A stretch of DNA of 5,181 nucleotides from positions 198 through 5,378 of the forward strand of contig PMOU01000224.1 in the NCBI GenBank assembly GCA_003161205.1, in the 5' to 3' direction. This document shows positions 1 through 4,196 of this stretch, in pieces. This DNA is from Actinomycetota bacterium. Its GTDB lineage: Bacteria; Actinomycetota; Actinomycetes; Streptosporangiales; Streptosporangiaceae. Position numbers and translations under genes: made by a program. Positions within the stretch are counted from its first letter, which is position 1, and every line of letters starts with the position of its first letter. Below the pieces are notes generated by a model. That model was not told the origin of the DNA. It did no database searches and saw nothing but the letters and a program-made list of their open reading frames with translations.

Positions 1-788
1 GGGGGCATCGCGTCGCGCGGGGGAACGGGTGAGTTGCGTCGCGGAGCCTCATGGGATCGAGCGCGTTCGCGGGGCGGCATGGGCGGCAGCGGCTGACCGT
101 CGCCCGGGACATGCGGGACCCGCCCGGGGCCGGCGGGGTTTACTCCTGGCTGGCGGACGGCTCGTGGCGGCTGAGCCGCGGGACGGCTGGCCGGTGGCTG
201 AGCCGCGGGACGGCCGGCCGGCGGCCGGTCCTGACTCCACCCTGCGCCCGGTCCGCCCAGTCCGCCTGCTGCCATCGGGGGCGGGGGTGTCTCACGGGCA
301 CGCGGAGCGGCATGCGGGCCCGGCATCCTGGCGGCTCCCGGGGCGCCGAGGGTCTCCGGGCTTCCCCAGGTTCCTGAGCTTCCCCAGGTCCCCGAGCTTC
401 CCCAGCTTCCGGAATGTCCCTGAGCCGGATTCCCGGCACCGCGAGCCGCGCTGGGCATGTCGAGCAGGCCGCCCGGCGAATACACGCTCGTCGGCTTCAG
501 GACATGCGGTCTGGCCGAACGCGTCCCCGTGTCGCGGCCGCCGCGAGGAGCCTCCGCCGACGGCAGTTCCTCCGTCCGTCCAGCTGGCCCTCCGCGAGTG
601 AACGCGAAAATCACCAGCACGATGAGGCCGAACGCGATTCCCGCTGCGCCCACATCGAGCCCCAGACGTGTTACGCCGCCGGCGGGATGCTTGGTCACGA
701 GCCGCATGGCCGTGCCCAGGACCACCAGAATGGCCCCGAGCATGACCGTTGCGGCGCCCGCCACCGACAGGATGATGACAAGTCGCAT
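1..788 (-). CDS. Two-helix membrane protein with repeat-containing Pro/Gly-rich tail (3' end outside window)
   Basis: Reading leftward from the ATG at 788-786, the frame stays open for 262 codons to the window edge, with strongly GC-rich third positions. I do not recognise the family. Residues about 3-27 and 44-63 are hydrophobic enough to be two membrane helices, joined by a short loop carrying R29, K33 and R41. From about residue 65 the protein is low-complexity, rich in Pro, Gly, Ala, Ser and Arg, and probably disordered. The tail holds three tandem 6-residue units of pattern SG[S/T]WGS (residues 125-142) and two 9-residue units containing RPAAQPP (about 192-208). No catalytic motif is visible. 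Topology is uncertain, so the tail could lie on either side of the membrane. A GTG at 818-816 is an alternative in-frame start that would add ten residues, several of them basic; an in-frame TGA at 824-822 bounds the frame. ATG is preferred because promoter-like boxes sit at the spacing of a leaderless start. It is divergent from the PEP mutase-family gene. Confidence 0.72.
   Translation of the reverse strand, partial: MRLVIILSVAGAATVMLGAILVVLGTAMRLVTKHPAGGVTRLGLDVGAAGIAFGLIVLVIFAFTRGGPAGRTEELPSAEAPRGGRDTGTRSARPHVLKPTSVYSPGGLLDMPSAARGAGNPAQGHSGSWGSSGTWGSSGTWGSPETLGAPGAARMPGPHAAPRARETPPPPMAAGGLGGPGAGWSQDRPPAGRPAAQPPASRPAAQPPRAVRQPGVNPAGPGRVPHVPGDGQPLPPMPPRERARSHEAPRRNSPVPPRDAMP
169..222. repeat. 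Tandem repeat, two 27-bp copies, inside the membrane protein tail
   Basis: Two adjacent 27-bp copies (169-195 and 196-222) both begin GGCTGAGCCGCGGGACGG and differ at only two positions near their ends. The period is a multiple of three, so on the minus strand each copy encodes a 9-residue unit containing RPAAQPP and the reading frame is kept. This supports the tail being translated. Confidence 0.85.
361..413. repeat. Tandem repeat, about three 18-bp copies, inside the membrane protein tail
   Basis: Units at 361-378, 379-396 and a partial third at 397-413 each begin CTTCCCCAG. On the minus strand each encodes a 6-residue unit of pattern SG[S/T]WGS. The copies differ mainly at silent or conservative positions (S/T). 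Short in-frame repeats like this often vary in copy number between strains. Confidence 0.85.
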
Positions 789-795
789 CCTTTTG

Positions 796-825
796 GTGGT
801 AGCGGTATGAGAGCGCACGGGTCAA
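796..825 (-). promoter_or_regulatory. Possible promoter for the membrane protein gene
   Basis: On the minus strand a TTGACC (825-820) is followed after 18 nt by TACCAC (801-796), then 7 nt before the ATG at 788. The -35 is good; the -10 keeps TA but lacks the final T. The spacing would start transcription at the ATG itself, giving a leaderless mRNA. AAAAGG (794-789) abuts the ATG and is too close to act as a normal ribosome binding site. Confidence 0.35.
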
Positions 826-956
826 CCATCGCATCGCGGTTACCGCCCCGCAAGCCAAATGCCTAGCTGTAAGCATTATGACCGTTGTTTCGGAGCGCTA
901 CCAGGTCCTCACCGGGTGTCATTTCAGCGCATGCCGCCCGCAATCGCACCGACCCG

Positions 957-984
957 GCATTTCGTGGCAAGATGCCCTAAATGC
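957..984. promoter_or_regulatory. Hyphenated palindrome upstream of the PEP mutase-family gene
   Basis: GCATTT (957-962) pairs with AAATGC (979-984), and inside them GGCA (966-969 region) pairs with TGCC (973-976 region), with short unpaired spacers. It lies about 38-65 bp upstream of the inferred start at 1022, a usual place for a regulator site. It could equally be a chance hairpin, since the inner arms are only four bases long. Confidence 0.3.
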
Positions 985-1009
985 GTCCAGTACGAGCGCG
1001 CTGCGGCGA

Positions 1010-1015
1010 TACGTT
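1010..1015 (+). promoter_or_regulatory. -10 box for a leaderless start of the PEP mutase-family gene
   Basis: TACGTT matches the actinobacterial TANNNT -10 pattern and ends 6 nt before the ATG at 1022. No purine-rich ribosome binding site lies in front of that ATG, so a leaderless transcript is the simplest explanation. No convincing -35 hexamer is present at 17-18 nt upstream. Confidence 0.45.
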
Positions 1016-1021
1016 ACGGGC

Positions 1022-1837
1022 ATGGTGACTCAGGCGGACAAAGCACGAGAGTTCCTTGCCCTGCACCGACCGGGTGAGCCGCTGCTGCTGCCAAACCCAT
1101 GGGACCTGGGTTCGGCCAGGCTGCTCGCGTCGCTCGGATTCAAGGCTCTGGCCACCACGAGCTCCGGCTTCGCGGCCACCCTGGGCCGCAACGACGGTTC
1201 AGTGTCCAGGGACGAAGCGCTGATACACGCCGCGGTGATCGTCGCGGCGACGGAACTGCCGGTCTCGGCCGACCTGGAGAACGCCTTCGCGGACGACCCC
1301 GCGGGTGTCGCGAAGACCATCGGGCTGGCAGTGGAGGTCGGCTTGGCGGGCGGATCGGTGGAGGACTTCACCGGGCGGGAAGAGGATCCGGTCTACCCCA
1401 CCACGTTCGCGGCCGAACGAGTCGCCGCGGCGGCGGAGGTCGCGCACGCGGGCCCCGTCCCCTTCGTGCTCACCGCCCGCGCGGAGAACTACCTGCACGG
1501 CCGCCCCGACCTGGCCGACACCATCGCCAGGCTGCAGGCCTACCAGCAGGCCGGCGCCGACGTCCTCTACGCCCCGGGCCTGCGCAGCATCGAGGACATC
1601 CGCCAGGTCGTGCGCGAGGTCGACCGTCCGGTCAACGTGCTGGCCATCGACGGCGCCCCGGCCGTGCCCGAGCTGGCCGGAGCAGGCGTCAGCCGCGTCT
1701 CGGTGGGCGGCGCGTTCGCGTTCGCCGCCCTGGGCGCACTGGCCAGCGCCGCCACCGAGCTGCGGGAGACCGGAACCTACGGCTTCCTGGCGGGCAGCGC
1801 CAGCGGTCGTGCCGCCGTCCGCCGGGCCTTCAGTTAA
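1022..1837 (+). CDS. Isocitrate lyase/PEP mutase superfamily enzyme
   Basis: A 271-residue protein, the usual size for the short PEP mutase-type (alpha/beta barrel) members of this superfamily, which make or break C-C or P-C bonds in small oxo-acids using Mg2+. Visible landmarks are LPNPWD (23-28), TTSSG (45-49), D58 after LGRN, SADLENAF (82-89, supplying D84 and E86), GGSVED (110-115, with E114), LTARAEN (150-156) and a C-terminal VSVGGAFAF stretch. D58, D84, E86 and E114 fit the expected metal-binding acidic set. The KKCGH loop of true isocitrate and methylisocitrate lyases is absent, so it is probably neither; oxaloacetate decarboxylase/hydrolase-like, lyase or phosphonomutase chemistry is possible, and the substrate cannot be read from sequence. 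The frame is open upstream to an ATG at 878, but that extension has poor codon use and no family similarity. ATG 1022 is chosen for the family-like N-terminus (QADKAREFLALH) and the -10 box just before it. It ends 46 bp from the convergent oxidoreductase gene. Confidence 0.93.
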   Translation: MVTQADKAREFLALHRPGEPLLLPNPWDLGSARLLASLGFKALATTSSGFAATLGRNDGSVSRDEALIHAAVIVAATELPVSADLENAFADDPAGVAKTIGLAVEVGLAGGSVEDFTGREEDPVYPTTFAAERVAAAAEVAHAGPVPFVLTARAENYLHGRPDLADTIARLQAYQQAGADVLYAPGLRSIEDIRQVVREVDRPVNVLAIDGAPAVPELAGAGVSRVSVGGAFAFAALGALASAATELRETGTYGFLAGSASGRAAVRRAFS

Positions 1838-1883
1838 TTTTCCGAACGGTACTGGTGCGTCCGCCCATCCCGTGCCAGCCCGG

Positions 1884-2813
1884 CTAGACCTGGGGCGCGA
1901 CGTCGGAAGCGAGCAGCTCCAGGTGGTCCAGGTCGCCGAGGTCGACCACCTGCAGGTACACGCGCTCAGCGCCGATCTCGGCGAACGCCGCGATCTTGGC
2001 GGCTATCTCGCCCGGAGTCCCGCCGAGCGCGTTTTCCCGCAGGTCTTCCGGTTCCCGCCCGATCGCGGCGGCACGGCGCCGGAACTCGGCTTCGTCCTTG
2101 CCGCAGCACACCGTCTGGGCGACCGAGTACGTCATCGAGTCGGGATAGCGTCCGACGGCCTCGCAGGCCTCGCGGGTGCGCCCGAACGCGGCCGCCGAGT
2201 CCGGCACCGATTTGAACTGCGCGTTGTATTCGTCGGCGAACCTGGCGGCCAGCCGCGGCGTGCGGCGGGGCCCGGTGCCGCCGATCAGGACCGGCGGGCG
2301 CGGGCGCTGAGCAGGCTTCGGCAGCGCGGGCGAATCGGTCAGCTGGTAGTGGGCGCCGTCGAAGGAGAACGTCTCGCCTTCCCCGGTCGTCCAGAGCCCG
2401 GTGATGATGGCGAGCTGCTCCTCGAGACGATCGAACCGCTCCCCGAGCGACGGGAACGGTATCCCGTAGGCGGTGTGCTCGGCCTCATACCAGCCGCTGC
2501 CGAGGCCGAGCTCGACCCGGCCGCCGCTCATCTGGTCAACCTGAGCCACCGTGATCGCCAGCGGACCAGGCAGCCGGAACGTCGCCGCCGTCACCATCGT
2601 GCCGAGCCGGATGCGGCTCGTCTCCACGGCCAGGGCGGCCAGCGTAACCCATGAGTCGGTCGGCCCGGGAAGGCCAGGGACATCGCCGATCTTCAGGTAA
2701 TGATCGGACCTGAAGAAGGCGTCGAAACCGAGCTCTTCCGTGGCGAGCGCCACCGTCCGCAGTGTCTCGTAGTCGGCGCCCTGCTGCGGCTCAGTCATGA
2801 TCCGGAGTTTCAT
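1884..2813 (-). CDS. LLM-class F420-dependent oxidoreductase, Rv1855c-like
   Basis: A 309-residue luciferase-like monooxygenase-fold (TIM barrel) protein. The N-terminus MKLRIMTEPQQG, then TEELGFDAFFRSDHYL (25-40), SRIRLGTMV (66-74), QVDQMSGGRVELGLGSGW (91-108) and GGTGPRRTPRLAARFADEYN in the second half follow the pattern of the actinobacterial F420-dependent family typified by Mycobacterium tuberculosis Rv1855c. Members use reduced deazaflavin F420 for hydride transfer in the cytoplasm; the substrate is generally unknown and nothing here reveals it. ATG 2813 is chosen because the family-like sequence begins exactly there and AGGA (2824-2821, minus strand) sits 7 nt upstream. The frame is open for another 100 codons to 3113, but that extension is an arginine-rich out-of-frame reading of the upstream gene. 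The start overlaps the stop of the 105-residue gene by ATGA, so translational coupling is likely. A CC pair (in VCCGKDEAEF) is present but not a known family motif. Confidence 0.95.
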   Translation of the reverse strand: MKLRIMTEPQQGADYETLRTVALATEELGFDAFFRSDHYLKIGDVPGLPGPTDSWVTLAALAVETSRIRLGTMVTAATFRLPGPLAITVAQVDQMSGGRVELGLGSGWYEAEHTAYGIPFPSLGERFDRLEEQLAIITGLWTTGEGETFSFDGAHYQLTDSPALPKPAQRPRPPVLIGGTGPRRTPRLAARFADEYNAQFKSVPDSAAAFGRTREACEAVGRYPDSMTYSVAQTVCCGKDEAEFRRRAAAIGREPEDLRENALGGTPGEIAAKIAAFAEIGAERVYLQVVDLGDLDHLELLASDVAPQV

Positions 2814-3127
2814 GCCCCCATCCTGCCAGGGCCCGGCAGGCTGTCCGAATCGCTCCGCCCGAAGAACCTGTCCCAGGCCACCTCGCCTCCGTAGGTACGC
2901 CGACCCAGCCACCCCACCCCGGTCCGGGCGTAACACGGGGCGAGGGTATGCATGGCCATCGCGGGGCGCACCACTTCGATGATCACCAGGTTGGCCTGGC
3001 CTGAGCCGAGAGCCTCGGCACCCGAGGCCATGGCGCGCCCGCGGTCGTCGGTGATACCCATGGCGACCGAGGATTCGGGGACTTCCGGCGTCCTGCCGCT
3101 CAGTGCTGTCCAAGAGTAAAAGATCAT
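2810..3127 (-). CDS. Unrecognised 105-residue protein coupled to the F420 oxidoreductase
   Basis: I do not recognise this protein. Evidence that it is real: third codon positions are almost all G or C through the body, and its TGA stop overlaps the oxidoreductase ATG in the ATGA arrangement typical of actinobacterial operons. The central part, ITDDRGRAMASGAEALG followed by QANLVIIEVVRP, reads as a helix then a beta strand; then come HTLAPCYARTGVGWLGRR and GEVAWDRFFG, rich in aromatics and likely beta. There is no signal peptide, no membrane segment, and one Cys in the body (APCY). The length suits a small cytoplasmic protein, perhaps a partner of the oxidoreductase, but that is inference. The start is uncertain: ATG 3127 has only GGCAGG very close to it, and the first 22 residues are less conserved-looking than the rest; ATG 3061 (MGITDD) is an alternative. 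It is divergent from the GntR gene. Confidence 0.75.
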   Translation of the reverse strand: MIFYSWTALSGRTPEVPESSVAMGITDDRGRAMASGAEALGSGQANLVIIEVVRPAMAMHTLAPCYARTGVGWLGRRTYGGEVAWDRFFGRSDSDSLPGPGRMGA

Positions 3128-3168
3128 GACCTGCCCAGGGAATCTGGCTCCGCGTGGCCGTGGCGGCC

Positions 3169-3198
3169 TTGACGATTTCGACGCTAACGCACTATTCG
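3169..3198 (+). promoter_or_regulatory. Possible upstream promoter toward the GntR gene
   Basis: TTGACG (3169-3174) and TATTCG (3193-3198) are separated by 18 nt. If used, transcription would start near 3205 and the palindrome at 3234-3255 would lie in the leader, where a bound protein could block elongation. The -10 is imperfect, so this is only a candidate. Confidence 0.25.
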
Positions 3199-3212
3199 GC
3201 TCTCGTCTAATC

Positions 3213-3226
3213 TCGACTAGTGTCGA
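3213..3226. repeat. Small inverted repeat TCGAC-N4-GTCGA
   Basis: TCGAC (3213-3217) and GTCGA (3222-3226) flank TAGT, eight bases before the larger palindrome. Its right half is part of AGTGTCGA (3219-3226), which recurs at 3269-3276 over the GntR start codon. It may be a weaker operator site, or chance. Confidence 0.35.
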
Positions 3227-3233
3227 AGCGTTG

Positions 3234-3255
3234 CGATTGGCAATATTGCCAATCG
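3234..3255. promoter_or_regulatory. Perfect 22-bp palindrome, likely operator
   Basis: CGATTGGCAAT is followed directly by its exact reverse complement ATTGCCAATCG, with no spacer and no mismatch. It is AT-richer than its surroundings and ends 2 bp before the TACGGT -10 box of the GntR gene, within the -35/-10 spacer, where a bound dimer would block RNA polymerase. The likeliest binder is the adjacent GntR protein acting on its own gene, though the inner core does not match the common GntR consensus built on GT...AC. Another dimeric regulator is possible. Confidence 0.75.
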
Positions 3256-3257
3256 AG

Positions 3258-3263
3258 TACGGT
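3258..3263 (+). promoter_or_regulatory. -10 box for a leaderless GntR start
   Basis: TACGGT fits the TANNNT pattern and is 6 nt before the GTG at 3270, so transcription would begin at or next to the start codon. No good ribosome binding site is present. TTGCGA (3231-3236) and TTGGCA (3237-3242) are possible -35 elements but at poor spacings (21 and 15 nt). Confidence 0.45.
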
Positions 3264-3269
3264 ACGAGA

Positions 3270-3536
3270 GTGTCGATAAGTGACGAATCGGACCCAAGAG
3301 CCTACGTAAGGCTGGCCGCACGGCTACGCCGGGAAATTGCGGAGGGGACCCTCGCGCCCGGGATGCCGACGCCGTCCATCACCACTCTGAGCCAGGAGTA
3401 CGGCCACGCCCGGCAGACATGCGCCAAGGCGCTGCGCACGCTGGAAGACGAAGGCCTGTTGTCTCGCATTCCCGGTCTCGGCTATTACGTAACCGGAACA
3501 CCGGCGGCCGGACCGCCCGCGGCTCCCGGCGCCTGA
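3270..3536 (+). CDS. Small GntR-type winged-helix transcriptional regulator
   Basis: An 88-residue protein made of little more than one GntR winged-helix DNA-binding domain. Residues 9-74 carry the whole fold: PRAYVRLAARLRREIAEG (helix 1), LAPGMPTPSITTLSQEYG (28-45, start of the helix-turn-helix), HARQTCAKALRTLEDEGLL (46-64, recognition helix and following helix) and the wing RIPGLGYYV (66-74). The PTPSI segment replaces the LPSER of classical GntR proteins, as in other single-domain actinobacterial members. No ligand-binding domain follows, only a short Pro/Ala tail, so an effector pocket is not evident and dimerisation must come from the domain or a partner. GTG 3270 is chosen for its leaderless -10 box; the frame is open back to ATG 3126, but that part is not coding-like and contains the palindrome. 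It is divergent from the orphan/oxidoreductase pair, which it could regulate along with itself. Confidence 0.92.
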   Translation: MSISDESDPRAYVRLAARLRREIAEGTLAPGMPTPSITTLSQEYGHARQTCAKALRTLEDEGLLSRIPGLGYYVTGTPAAGPPAAPGA

Positions 3537-3576
3537 CGTACCGGGGCCAGGCTGTCAAGAAGATCCTTAGGCATTG

Positions 3577-3611
3577 CGCCGCGGCTCGGCGACGCGGAGC
3601 TGGTCACCAGC
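3577..3611. terminator. Pair of small hairpins between convergent genes
   Basis: Two short inverted repeats lie between the converging GntR and VOC genes: CGCCG/CGGCG (3577-3591, 5-nt loop) and GCTGG/CCAGC (3599-3611, 3-nt loop). Neither is followed by a T-run on either strand. High-GC actinomycetes often terminate at hairpins without T-runs, but stems of five base pairs are common by chance, so this is weak. Confidence 0.25.
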
Positions 3612-3621
3612 CAAGAATGGT

Positions 3622-4026
3622 TCAGTCGGATGTCGCCCTCGCGGGGACGATGAAGTCGAAGGCGTTGCCGTCGGGGTCGCTAAACGACAGGAGCGTGCCG
3701 TAAGAATTCTTGTGCACGCCGCTATTGTCGACGCCCAGCTCGGCTAGGCGGGCCGCCCAGGCCTCGAGTTCGCCCAGGTCGCCGCACTTAAGGCCGACGT
3801 GGTCGAGTCCCACCACGGTCGGGTCAAACCGGCCCGGGTTGCCGCTCTTGTGACGGGTGATGCCGAGGACCTGGCCACCGGGGAGGGCGTAGACCCGCCG
3901 GTCGAAGTTGTCGAAGGACATCTCGAAGGCGGGCTCGGTGTCGAAGACCCGGTTGTACCAGCTTGTGCTGGCGTCGAGATCACTGACGGTGAGAGCAAGA
4001 TGGCCGATGGCAGGAAACTTTGACAT
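3622..4026 (-). CDS. Glyoxalase/VOC-fold protein
   Basis: A 134-residue protein with two paired beta-alpha-beta-beta-beta modules of the vicinal oxygen chelate fold, the normal single-chain size for the small glyoxalase/dioxygenase-like class. The first module begins FPAIGHLALTVSDLDASTSWY (4-24), the second VVGLDHVGLKCGDLGELEAW (71-90), ending in the diagnostic SDPDGNAFDFIV (116-127). Expected metal ligands are H9 and H76 from the strand starts; the usual Glu of the DPDGNxxE motif is Asp at 124, and H59 may be a further ligand. The substrate (glyoxal adduct, catechol, antibiotic) is not predictable. The frame is open to 4245, but family sequence starts at MSKF, so ATG 4026 is chosen. TAGGGT (4039-4034, minus strand) sits 7 nt before it, fitting a leaderless start, although GGGGT just upstream could also serve as a weak ribosome site. 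It is convergent with the GntR gene. Confidence 0.93.
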   Translation of the reverse strand: MSKFPAIGHLALTVSDLDASTSWYNRVFDTEPAFEMSFDNFDRRVYALPGGQVLGITRHKSGNPGRFDPTVVGLDHVGLKCGDLGELEAWAARLAELGVDNSGVHKNSYGTLLSFSDPDGNAFDFIVPARATSD

Positions 4027-4033
4027 GACCCCG

Positions 4034-4039
4034 ACCCTA
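4034..4039 (-). promoter_or_regulatory. -10 box for the VOC gene
   Basis: TAGGGT on the minus strand matches TANNNT and is 7 nt from the ATG at 4026, so the mRNA would start at or near the start codon. No recognisable -35 hexamer lies at the right distance. If correct, the VOC gene has its own promoter and does not depend on read-through from the methyltransferase gene. Confidence 0.35.
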
Positions 4040-4100
4040 TGGGAGCGCCATCGGCCTGAGGGAGTGCGGGTCGGCGATTTACTCGCCGCCGAGGCGTGAG

Positions 4101-4196
4101 ATGGACCGAATCTACCTGCACGCCACCCGCGAACGCGATCAGAAGATCGCGGCGGGCGTGCTCTTTGCCGATGCCAAGAAGGACCAGCGCTACTAG
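4101..4196 (+). pseudogene. Remnant of a tyrosine recombinase (integrase) C-terminus
   Basis: A 31-codon plus-strand frame with GC-rich third positions. Its N-terminal half, IYLHATRERDQKIAAG, resembles the segment around the catalytic tyrosine near the C-terminus of actinobacterial phage-type integrases (pattern IYxHATxERDxxIA), and the rest, ending AKKDQRY, resembles their basic tails. The Tyr in IYLH would be the nucleophile. Everything upstream that an integrase needs (the R...HxxR box and core domain) is missing: the frame read back into 4062-4100 gives no similarity, and beyond that lies the VOC promoter. GAGG at 4091-4094 happens to sit 6 nt before the ATG, so a 31-residue peptide could be translated, but a decayed fragment is the simpler view. 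It lies in the 166-bp gap between two minus-strand genes, and its TAG shares the palindrome CTAG with the methyltransferase stop. The similarity is judged by eye. Confidence 0.5.

Noticed and set aside
29..601. Plus-strand open frame of 190 codons at the left end
   Set aside because: It is antisense to the membrane protein tail and its translation is a low-complexity Arg/Pro/Gly mixture. The minus-strand frame has hydrophobic helices and better codon use.
292..876. Minus-strand open frame of 194 codons overlapping the membrane protein gene
   Set aside because: It is in a different frame from the membrane protein, rich in Arg, His and Gly, and would replace the two membrane helices with unstructured sequence.
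858..877. AATGC...GCATT inverted repeat with a 10-nt loop
   Set aside because: Five-base arms with a long loop are expected by chance, and nothing positional supports a function.
878..1021. N-terminal extension of the PEP mutase-family gene from ATG 878
   Set aside because: Its codons do not favour G/C in the third position, it has no family similarity, and it contains a palindrome and a -10 box better explained as a promoter region.
1305..2654. Long plus-strand open frame of 449 codons
   Set aside because: It runs out of frame through the PEP mutase-family gene and antisense through the oxidoreductase gene, both with clear family motifs. The translation is Arg/Pro/Ser-rich and featureless, as expected of shadow frames in high-GC DNA.
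2814..3113. 100-codon N-terminal extension of the oxidoreductase
   Set aside because: It is an Arg-rich out-of-frame reading of the 105-residue gene, and the family sequence begins exactly at ATG 2813 with a good ribosome binding site.
3126..3269. 48-codon extension of the GntR protein from ATG 3126
   Set aside because: It would put the 22-bp palindrome and the -10 box inside coding sequence, its codon use is poor, and the GntR domain is complete without it.
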